This document shows positions 47,301 to 52,939 of a stretch of 64,000 bases of DNA, piece after piece. The DNA is from Clostridia bacterium (lineage in GTDB: Bacteria > Bacillota > Clostridia > Christensenellales > Aristaeellaceae): positions 62,001 to 126,000 of the forward strand of contig JAFXVR010000063.1 in the NCBI GenBank assembly GCA_017534885.1, read 5' to 3'. The first letter of the stretch is position 1; each line of letters starts with the position of its first letter. The notes beneath the pieces were generated by a model. That model saw nothing but the letters and a program-made list of their open reading frames with translations. It ran no database searches and was not told where the DNA came from. A program made the translations under genes and the position numbers.

Positions 47301-48406
47301 ACGGACTGGCTCTTGGGCTGGGTCAGGATGGTCATGGCGTTGTATACCGCCGCGGGGTTGGAGGTCGCCACCGTGCCGTCGTAGCCGGTCACACGGCAGC
47401 GGTACTGTCTGCCGTTAAAGGTATCGGACATACTGAAGGACAGCGTGTTGGTATTATAACCGGAGCTCGTATTGTTGTTCCATGTGCTGCCGTCCTTGGT
47501 CCACTGCCACTGGTAGGTTTTGACGCCCACAGCCTTGACCGTCAGGCTGACCGTCTCGCCGTTGGCCACCACCTGGGTCTCGGGATGCGCTGTGATGGAA
47601 ACAGGCAGGTATATCGAAGCGACATCGGTATACTTGACGCTGTTGTCCTCGCCGGTCAGCTTGCAGCGATACTGGCGTCCGCTGAAAGCCGCTACCATCC
47701 CAAAGGTCATGGAGCTGGTATTGTATCCCCCCGAGGTGTTGTTTTGCCACGTCTTGCCGCTGTCGGTGGAATACTGCCACTGATAGCTCTTCACGCCCGT
47801 GGCCACAACCGCCATCACGACCGAGCCGCCGACTTCCACCACCTGGGTTGTCGGCTGAGCCACAATGCGGAAGGCCGCCTTGTCGTCGTCCAGCGCCTCC
47901 AGTTCGTCCGCAGGGAGTTCAGGCTCTTCCACCGTCGTCTCCTGCTCGGGGCGCTCGGCCAGAGTGATGTCCGCCTCATTCAGCCACACATTGGTGCCCG
48001 GCACCTGATAGCCCACGCCAGGCGCGTTGGCCTCGTCGGGGGTCAGGGCAACCGTCTCGCCGGCCAGGCAGTACAGCAATTCGAGGCTGCCCCTGACCGC
48101 CACGGCCACCAGCAGGGTGTCTTCCTCGGGGATGTCCCCCTCCTTGCGCTCCACCACATAGGCGATGGCTTCCCTGTTCAGCGTGCCGAACAAGTCTTCC
48201 AGCGCCTCATCGGTGTACAGCGCGGTCTTCTCAGGCAGCAGCGCCAGGGATTCGACAAAGCGCTTGGCGCTCAGACCGTTCAGCTGCTCTTCCACCTCGA
48301 TGTCCTGCATCAGCGTGTCCAGATCCACGCCGTCCTCGGCCACAGTGGGCATCAGGGACAGCAGCATGGCCAGGGCCAGCATCAGGGCCGTCAGTCGTTT
48401 CATCAT
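41369..48406 (-). CDS. Giant secreted surface protein with nine Ig-like repeats, BIG2, Fn3 and BACON-like domains
   Basis: A 2345-residue exported adhesin-like protein. Signal peptide about 1-23. Nine tandem repeats of about 88 residues (about 175-970) share SYQWQYSTDGGQTWKNNT, GYNTxTLSF and GRQYRCRLTG cores. A BACON-like segment (TFTVTSERSWNATSDAAWLT) follows. Then come alternating BIG2 domains (VTWSSSNTAVATVSNGTVTAKAAGTATI and relatives), Fn3 domains, a second BACON-like segment, more BIG2 domains and a unique C-terminus ending in YYYLNVFLSK. No LPXTG or SLH anchor is seen. AGGAGG lies 8 bases before the ATG. Its promoter lies inside a perfect inverted repeat, suggesting on/off switching. 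The distal half looks less GC-rich than the Ig-like half. Confidence 0.9.
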   Translation of the reverse strand: MMKRLTALMLALAMLLSLMPTVAEDGVDLDTLMQDIEVEEQLNGLSAKRFVESLALLPEKTALYTDEALEDLFGTLNREAIAYVVERKEGDIPEEDTLLVAVAVRGSLELLYCLAGETVALTPDEANAPGVGYQVPGTNVWLNEADITLAERPEQETTVEEPELPADELEALDDDKAAFRIVAQPTTQVVEVGGSVVMAVVATGVKSYQWQYSTDSGKTWQNNTSGGYNTSSMTFGMVAAFSGRQYRCKLTGEDNSVKYTDVASIYLPVSITAHPETQVVANGETVSLTVKAVGVKTYQWQWTKDGSTWNNNTSSGYNTNTLSFSMSDTFNGRQYRCRVTGYDGTVATSNPAAVYNAMTILTQPKSQSVSAGKTVSLSVVAVGVKTYQWQWSKDGKTWNNNTGTGYNKATFAFSMTAAFNGRQYRCQLTAQNGAVKYTDPAFLYTGVGVVAHPASQSVKVGENAIFTVKAVGVKAYQWQWTRDGQTWTNNTGTGYNKATFAFAMTAAFNGRQYRCQLTGADGTVIYTNPALLVTGIAILTHPRSQAVNAGDKVTLTVEAIGVKSYQWQYSTDGGQAWKNNTGAGYNTPTFSFTATAVQIGRKYRCRLTDDDGNAVYTDSASLTASDNPVITGHPASQTAKIGATVTLKVTATGVKSYQWQYSTDGGQTWKNNTGSGCNTDTLSFKMTEVFHGRKYRCEVTGTSGNVKYTKAATIQAAATVTVHPKSQSAKIGAAVTLTVTASAVKAYQWQFSADSGNTWKDNSSSGYNTASLSFTMAKGYHGRQFRCRLTGLDGKDVYTDVATVQAAATVTVHPKSQSARIGAVVTLTVTASAVKAYQWQFSADGGQTWKNNSSTGYNTDSLPFKMVEGYHGRQYRCRLTGLDGKDVYTNVATVQAAATVTEHPQSQSVAQGKTVTLSVTALAVKAYQWQWTADDKSWKDCSSTGYNKASFSFSMGSAQDGRKYRCRLTGLDGKYAYTNAATVTLIPDDQLSPDLTLSEAYWIIYTPPAATKTFTVTSERSWNATSDAAWLTVSVSGSKLTLRAARNNTGLERTAEVTVANSATSEVIHVVQSNIEQGLSINTALFQGTTAANPAVINEQAYTVTLGKVRSDDPYFYVRQDKLVNGAWTRIGTWAWSSGSSFLVSPTRNYCKIEAGNSYRFTIWEHSQTERDYAQDSGTKWVPPQDERCTFFYAYVRDTIHVESVNLNYGEKTMLPGETLSLTATVNPQTATDKSVTWSSSNTAVATVSNGTVTAKAAGTATITVKSVDGEKTDTCVITVQNPVAVTGVRIDMRDPYNFYPESVEQFRATVFPSNATNKKVHWTSENPNIATVTDDGIVSFVGFGDVNIIATTDDGSFTDSVEVQCSLRTPNVRIVEYGAGISGKVEWDPVYGADFYEIYWITARDANSDESPDPTLATTTTNTYYEANFGTFHEEWYLYVKAKASADEYNSQSAKGKVVFKDPRNFYTYDLFNFKSSNITNQGFTLTWNGVPYVYKYDIYYFKTNNYPDSWTYYGELAPEQLNALTLTNLTAGTEYEVSINPKDYKNEVLVERSFRVTTTGTAPNRVTSFTLNVPSTLNMNAGEKQKIDFTYSPSSSGYDPAPKWTSSNTSVATVSRWTGTVTAKSAGTATITATTTDGSNITRSFTVKVTGTGEVGEVTNIRQTEATETSISLTWDAAPNATEYVVYYTEGNIETYHECPAVTGLTCTITGLTEQKDYRVWVLPRNANMNGHTGNYVLMSTVGGSTYLDTPVPVITTDKEFAIVGWEYCPNATGCRVYYSATSTRPDTAYADVSAQAGSVTVSGLTPGSAYYFWVEVYNDANSAISKAIRMYMEAYSLNATYSSGEIEVLANGPWTATANKTWIHLSATAGSGSMYITVSLDENTSTASRSGTVTFTCGTVTKSVTIPQDGRIAVTGVSLSKTEAELSVGGTTPLSYQVLPSNAANQNVTWSSSNTSVAVYSDGYIRAKGKGTAVITVTTADGNKEATCNVTVIEDEQKVESIVLMEGNTQLTQPNSYANVSMKVGDTKTIRAVVSPSTAINKTVRWETSNSSVATVSNGVITIVGGGCTKVRAISTDGSDVYAELLITVEAEFRITDELFGTDVTSGTAVFSKFAYANETRSFSIDSNVKWTLWDATPIPYNTPSDWLRWDKSSGDVGKTTWQLTLVKVPGAGITYSTKFTFRNEEDHLTKYELTVTMTGKTTSDAQEYELYLVDDNGYWHKLATPARNNMPSYDLPSTTKVGDVFRLVIRTYGKFAYNQVLDPYEVNGIANFGYYGYDPISPRDWLEARQVVDDNLKNGVLQVKLTVKKVPESGTRYLAMYHFTMKESAVRYYYLNVFLSK

Positions 48407-48441
48407 TCACTTGTCCTCCTTTGGTCGGTCGCGTCAGCAGC

Positions 48442-48622
48442 TGTCAGAAGGTTTACCTTTTAGCAGCCGTATTTTCGGTGTAGATGTATCTGTAGCAGAA
48501 CGATATTATCATGTTATCAGACAGATTTCAATCACTTTTTGCCCGGTTTCTGTGCAGAATGTGAAATCTCACTTACGCTTTCACAAGGTCAGTGTCACTG
48601 TCAAAAGGTAAACCTTCTGACA
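48442..48622. promoter_or_regulatory. Putative invertible promoter (inverton) upstream of the giant surface protein
   Basis: A perfect 20-bp inverted repeat (TGTCAGAAGGTTTACCTTTT at 48442-48461 and its complement at 48603-48622) encloses 141 bp of AT-rich DNA. The enclosed minus-strand promoter points at the surface protein gene, 36 bases beyond the left repeat. Each repeat is itself an imperfect dyad of half-sites like TGTCAaAAGGT around an asymmetric TT/AA centre, as in recombinase crossover sites. No flanking target duplication is seen, which argues against a MITE. Confidence 0.7.
48503..48531 (-). promoter_or_regulatory. Promoter inside the inverted repeat, directed at the giant surface protein
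   Basis: Minus-strand -35 TTGAAA and -10 TAATAT separated by 17 bp. As sequenced, the orientation is ON for the surface protein gene. Confidence 0.65.
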
Positions 48623-48645
48623 CCCCTGTTTCACAGCCTCCAACC

Positions 48646-48686
48646 TGCCCCCGTTAACCGCTAACAGCTAATCGCTAAAAGCTCTT
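48646..48686. repeat. 7-bp-unit tandem repeat (GCTAACA type)
   Basis: CGTTAACCGCTAACAGCTAATCGCTAAAAGCT, between the inverton and the yajC promoter. Confidence 0.6.
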
Positions 48687-48713
48687 GTATCCCCGCCGCT
48701 TTTCTGCTATAAT
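48685..48713 (+). promoter_or_regulatory. Promoter of yajC
   Basis: TTGTAT and TATAAT with a 17-bp spacer, 36 bases before the start codon. Confidence 0.7.
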
Positions 48714-48748
48714 CACCCAGTACCCTGATTTTGAAAGGAGATTGACGG

Positions 48749-49177
48749 ATGGATTTTCTGGATAAGCTGCTGGGCATTGGCCGGGCGATCGCTGAGGAAG
48801 CCGGCGCGGCTGCGGCCAGCGCGGGCGCTGCGGCTGATGCTGCGGGGACCGCTGCGGAGACCGTGGCGGAGACCAACCCGATAGCCATGCTGATCGGCAC
48901 CTTCCTGCCCATGGTTCTGATCTTTGTGGTGTTCTACTTCTTCCTGATCCGGCCCCAGCGCAAGAAGGACAAGCAGGTGAAGGAAATGCTGAACAACCTG
49001 AAGGTCAACGACCGGGTCTGCACCATCGGCGGCATTTATGGCACCATCACCGGCATCCGCGACGACCAGGTGCAGCTGTGTGTCGGCAACCAGAACACCA
49101 CCTTCTGGATTGCCCGCTGGGGCATCCGCAGTGTGGAGGAAGTCAGCATCGAGAACGACGCCGAGGCACTGAACTGA
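48749..49177 (+). CDS. yajC: Preprotein translocase accessory subunit YajC
   Basis: Small membrane protein of the Sec translocon's SecDF-YajC complex. It has 142 residues, with an unusual Ala-rich first ~40 residues, one transmembrane helix (about 45-66: AMLIGTFLPMVLIFVVFYFF), then the diagnostic LIRPQRKKDKQVKEMLNNLKVNDRVCTIGGIYGTI. AAGGAG lies 8 bases upstream. It stands alone with its own promoter and terminator; secD/secF are not adjacent. Longer than the usual ~90-110 residues because of the N-terminal extension. Confidence 0.95.
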   Translation: MDFLDKLLGIGRAIAEEAGAAAASAGAAADAAGTAAETVAETNPIAMLIGTFLPMVLIFVVFYFFLIRPQRKKDKQVKEMLNNLKVNDRVCTIGGIYGTITGIRDDQVQLCVGNQNTTFWIARWGIRSVEEVSIENDAEALN

Positions 49178-49185
49178 GAGCGTGC

Positions 49186-49229
49186 AAACAGGAGGAGGCT
49201 GCTGCAGCCCCCTCCTGTTTGATATTTTG
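49186..49229 (+). terminator. Terminator of yajC
   Basis: AAACAGGAGGAGGCT pairs with AGCCCCCTCCTGTTT and is followed by GATATTTT. Confidence 0.85.
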
Positions 49230-49361
49230 GTGGAGTTATTCAAAGCCGTTTCGGCATCCTCAGCACCCAATGGATTCCTGGTCATTGACATCAGGCGACG
49301 CTATGGCATCCTGTTCGATGCGTTTCCGCCATTGACCCCCTGACCCTGCCCTTATCATGAA

Positions 49362-51740
49362 TCAAACCGCGCTGATCCTGACTTCCGCCCTCCCGAAAGC
49401 CGACTCTGCCCGCAGGACGACGTCCTCCTGCACCTCCACAATGGCCAGCGCCTCCCCATAATAGGTGTCGCACACATTCCCCAGGTAGTCCAGTTCGTAG
49501 AAGGGGCAGGCGCTGCCGCAGGCCAGGAGCTTCCCGCCCTCGACGGCGAGGGTGATCTTTCCCCGCTCCGTCACCTTGGTGATGCCGTCTCCGTCCGTCA
49601 GCCGGAGGCGCACGAAGGCCAGGTGGCCCTTCGCCACTTCGGCGGCCTCGGGCTCCAGACACAGCTCCGTCTCTTCTCCGGCGGTGGTGAGGCTGTCCCG
49701 GCCGCAGACGCTGCCGCGCTCGTCATAGGCCACCGCCTCCAGGGTGCCGTTCTCATAGGGGATTTTGAAGCGGAAGACGCAGTTCTTCGGGCTGGCGGCC
49801 TGCTCGCCCACCGGTCGGCCGTTGAGCTTCAGCTGAACCCGGGCGCAGCGGGCGTAGACCTCCACCTCCGCCTTCCGGCCCTCAAAGCCCCGGAAGGACC
49901 AGCTGCGCATGGCGTTGGTCATCTTCCAGGCGGAGGGGCTGTGCTTCCCTTCATGGCAGATGGGTCGCACGGCGATATAGGGCCCATTCTCCCTTTCCAG
50001 CGCCACCCGGGTATAGAAGGCCTCGCCCAGGGGCTTCCCCGTCAGGTCGATGCGGCCGCTGCCAGCAGTGATCCAGCCCGGGCCCTGGTCAAAGCTGGGG
50101 GCGTAATCCGGATACTCCCAGGAGCCGATCATGACCTCGCCCAGGTAGTCTATGCCAGCCCAGACAAAGTCCCCGATGATGCGGGGCTCTTTTTTCGCCA
50201 GCTCCCAGAAGCGGAAGGCGTCGGCGCAGAAGGTTTCACTGCCCAGGATCAGCCGATCCGGGTACTTCCGCAGATCGCGCTCGTAGCGCTTCTCGCCGTA
50301 GTTGTAGCCGGCGATGTCCATGGCGGCGAAGGCTTTCCGCGTGTGCACGTCTGAGCCGTGGAGGGTGGCGCCGATCTTCATGAAATCCGCGCCGACGATG
50401 CCCGCCAGGTCGTTGAAGAACTTGGAACCCGTGGCCCGCTCTTTCGTCTTTTTGCCCTCGGCCTTGGCCTTCGCGTTCCGGGCGGCCTCCTTCGCGGCCT
50501 TCTCGTCGGAGTACTGGCCGAAGCCGATGGCGTTCAGGAAGTTGAAGAAGATGTTGACGCCCACGGTGACAGGTCGTGTGAGGTCGAGGCCGTGGAGGTA
50601 CTCCGTCATCTCCCGGGTGAGGGCGATGCCCTTCTCCTGGGCGGTCTCGGCCACCTCGTTGCCCGTGGAGAACAGGATCACGCAGGGGTGGTTGTAGTCC
50701 TTGTCCACCATGTCGCTGAGATCGCGCTGCCACCACTCGGCAAAGTCATTGGCATAGTCGTGCTGGGTTTTGTGGATATACCACATGTCCACGTACTCGT
50801 CCATCACCAGCATGCCCAGGCGGTCGCAGATGGCCAGCGCCGTCTTGGAGCAGGGATTGTGGGCGGAGCGGATGGCGTTGTAGCCGTTCTCCATCAGCAG
50901 CCTTACCCGGCGCTCTACCGCGTCCGGGAGGCAGGCGGCTCCCAGCAGGCCGTTGTCGTGGTGAATGCAGGCGCCCCGGAGGATCACCCGCTCCCCGTTG
51001 ATGAGCAGGCCGTCCTTGCCCCACTGCAGGGTGCGGATGCCGAATGTCTCCTCGGACACGTCCTCCGCGTAAGAGCCCCGGCAGATGTAGAGCTGCGGCG
51101 ATTCCGGGGACCAGGGCTTCGCCTCGGGAATCTCCAGCTCAAAGGAGCGCTCCTGTCCGCCGGCGGAGGCTATCACCCGATTCCCGTCTACTATCTCCAC
51201 TCGCACCGGGCCCTCGCCGCTGGTCTTCACGCTCACGCTGATCCGGGCGGGAGAGACGGACAGGGTGGTGATCTTCACGCCGTTGAGCTCGATGTGATCC
51301 TTCCCGCTGCTCCACAGGCGCACAGGCCGGAAGATGCCCGCGCCGGAGTACCAGCGGGAGTTGGGCTGGTCGGCATTCCGGGCAATGACCTCAATCAGGT
51401 TCTCCCCGGGGCGGAAGAAGGGGTCGCAGTCCACATAGAAGTTGGTGTAGCCGTAGGGCCGGAAGCCGGCTTTGTGTCCGTTGATGAGAACCTCCGCGTT
51501 GTGGTAGACACCCTCGAACTCCAGCACATGGTGCTTTCCTGCATCATCCTCCGGGAGGGTGAAGCGCCGGGCGTAGAGGTAGTCATGGCCCTCGAACCAG
51601 CTGCCGTTCAGGCCGCTGTCGGCCTCACCGGTGCGCTTCTCCCGGAGCATGGCGTCATCCGGGATGGAGACGGGCCTGCCCTCACCCTCATCCTCCAGGT
51701 GCCTGACGGTCCAGCCGTCGTGGAACAGTTCGCTTCTCAT
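49362..51740 (-). CDS. Glycoside hydrolase family 2 enzyme (beta-galactosidase-like)
   Basis: Cytoplasmic GH2 enzyme of 792 residues with no signal peptide. A jelly-roll N-terminal domain (SWFEGHDYLYARRFTLPE, PYGYTNFYVD), an immunoglobulin-like domain, then the TIM barrel (VILRGACIHHDNGLLGAA, NAIRSAHNPCS). The acid/base is Glu362 in FSTGNEVAE and the nucleophile Glu502 in LGSETFCAD. C-terminal beta domains (DUF4982-like) complete it. Beta-galactosidase is most likely; beta-glucuronidase is less likely. The start overlaps the preceding stop by 4 bases (ATGA), so it is coupled to the DUF6273 gene and is the last gene of the polysaccharide locus. Confidence 0.92.
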   Translation of the reverse strand: MRSELFHDGWTVRHLEDEGEGRPVSIPDDAMLREKRTGEADSGLNGSWFEGHDYLYARRFTLPEDDAGKHHVLEFEGVYHNAEVLINGHKAGFRPYGYTNFYVDCDPFFRPGENLIEVIARNADQPNSRWYSGAGIFRPVRLWSSGKDHIELNGVKITTLSVSPARISVSVKTSGEGPVRVEIVDGNRVIASAGGQERSFELEIPEAKPWSPESPQLYICRGSYAEDVSEETFGIRTLQWGKDGLLINGERVILRGACIHHDNGLLGAACLPDAVERRVRLLMENGYNAIRSAHNPCSKTALAICDRLGMLVMDEYVDMWYIHKTQHDYANDFAEWWQRDLSDMVDKDYNHPCVILFSTGNEVAETAQEKGIALTREMTEYLHGLDLTRPVTVGVNIFFNFLNAIGFGQYSDEKAAKEAARNAKAKAEGKKTKERATGSKFFNDLAGIVGADFMKIGATLHGSDVHTRKAFAAMDIAGYNYGEKRYERDLRKYPDRLILGSETFCADAFRFWELAKKEPRIIGDFVWAGIDYLGEVMIGSWEYPDYAPSFDQGPGWITAGSGRIDLTGKPLGEAFYTRVALERENGPYIAVRPICHEGKHSPSAWKMTNAMRSWSFRGFEGRKAEVEVYARCARVQLKLNGRPVGEQAASPKNCVFRFKIPYENGTLEAVAYDERGSVCGRDSLTTAGEETELCLEPEAAEVAKGHLAFVRLRLTDGDGITKVTERGKITLAVEGGKLLACGSACPFYELDYLGNVCDTYYGEALAIVEVQEDVVLRAESAFGRAEVRISAV

Positions 51741-52861
51741 GACTTGATCCTCCTTGCATTGTCGGCTTCTCCCGCCATTTCCAAACGGGCGTCATGGGAT
51801 CCCGCGGCATGCTTCCCGCCCCGCCGGACAGCGCGTACCACCGCCCGGATCAGCAGCGCCAGCAGGATCAGCAGCGCCAGGGGGATGGCGATCAGGGCGA
51901 TGCTGATCAGGCGCTGCACGTCCACCACGTATCCCACCGCCGGCAGGGAGAGATCGTAGTCCCGGATGTTGGGCTCGCCGCCCGAAAAGCTGACGCGCCA
52001 GAAGGTGATACCATCCTCCGCGGACAGGGCCTCCAGCGCCGCGATCCTACCGCGGTCCAGGTTGCAGGCCGGGCGGGCATAGGTCTTCACGGAGAACATG
52101 GACTGCCCGTTCACCGCGTAATCCATGACGGCGCCGAAGGAGAACACAAAGCCCACATCCAGGGGGAAGGTGGGAATGTGGGGGGAGCGCAGCCAGTAGC
52201 CCTCGGCCGTGCCCTTGTACAGGGCGACCCGGGCGCGGCTGTCCGTGAAGCCATAGGCGGCATTGGTCACTTCCTCCGCCGAGAGAGGAAACACGGTATC
52301 GCCCTGCAGGATGTCCTCCGCCGGATCAAAGTCCACCGTGCCGGCAGCCGCGCCGGGCAGGGGAATCCCGAAGCCGGGGATGGAGATAGCGCTGTCGGAC
52401 TTGTATGCGGGCAGGAGGGCCTGCCGCTCCGCTTCGCTCAGGTAACGGGAGGGGAAGACCGCGCACCACTGCTGCAGATCGCTCCCCTGATAAGCCGTGC
52501 TGCCGGGGTGGGCGCTGGCGTAGTCCTCGCCCCGGTCCGAAAAGGAGACAGACACCCCCGGGATCTCCCGGAAGACCAGCGGTTCTCCTTCGCTGCCGCC
52601 CACCAGGCTCAGGGAGATCAGAAAGATTCCCTCCTCCCCGGTGCTGGTGTGTTCCGGGTCCAGCACCAGCCACCGCCCGTCAAAGCCGCTGGCCTCGTCC
52701 GGGGTGCCGAAGCAAAGGATGTCATCGGTTCGGATCTGACCGACGGACGCCTCAGCGCGGGCCGGCGGCAGGCCTGGAATCAGCAGGGCGAGCAGAAGGC
52801 ACAGACCCGCGGCGCACAGGCGGCGGAAGCAGGATTCCCGCAGGGGCAGGAGGGTCGGCAT
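51737..52861 (-). CDS. Exported DUF6273-type protein with C-terminal membrane anchor
   Basis: A 374-residue protein. Signal peptide about 1-37; an external domain (about 45-300) with WLRSPHIPTFPLDVGFVFSFG, YAVNG and YARPACNLD, the pattern of DUF6273 (a C-type-lectin/formylglycine-like fold). One transmembrane helix (about 318-342) is followed by a basic tail. It probably binds a surface or carbohydrate ligand; no enzymatic role is evident. The start at 52861 is preferred because AAAGG lies 9 bases upstream; the ATG at 52870 abuts that site. Confidence 0.78.
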   Translation of the reverse strand: MPTLLPLRESCFRRLCAAGLCLLLALLIPGLPPARAEASVGQIRTDDILCFGTPDEASGFDGRWLVLDPEHTSTGEEGIFLISLSLVGGSEGEPLVFREIPGVSVSFSDRGEDYASAHPGSTAYQGSDLQQWCAVFPSRYLSEAERQALLPAYKSDSAISIPGFGIPLPGAAAGTVDFDPAEDILQGDTVFPLSAEEVTNAAYGFTDSRARVALYKGTAEGYWLRSPHIPTFPLDVGFVFSFGAVMDYAVNGQSMFSVKTYARPACNLDRGRIAALEALSAEDGITFWRVSFSGGEPNIRDYDLSLPAVGYVVDVQRLISIALIAIPLALLILLALLIRAVVRAVRRGGKHAAGSHDARLEMAGEADNARRIKS

Positions 52862-52889
52862 GATGCTCATCCTTTCGTTTGCAGAGAAC

Positions 52890-52926
52890 AGCCGGAGCGG
52901 CCTTACAGAGGCGCGCCGCTCCGGCT
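52890..52926 (-). terminator. Hairpin between the GH3 and DUF6273 genes
   Basis: An 11-bp perfect stem AGCCGGAGCGG/CCGCTCCGGCT with a 15-base loop. The downstream tract (GTTCTCTGC) is weak, so it is probably a partial terminator or stabiliser inside the operon. Confidence 0.55.
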
Positions 52927-52939
52927 GGGGGAAGGCTAG

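Noticed and set aside
45047..48463. A 1138-codon plus-strand frame opposite the giant surface protein
   Set aside because: Mirror image of the nine repeats on the coding strand; repetitive composition only, and it runs across the inverton repeat and promoter.
48442..48622. MITE interpretation of the 181-bp inverted-repeat segment
   Set aside because: No direct repeat flanks it and only one copy is seen, while a well-placed promoter lies inside; kept as the alternative explanation.
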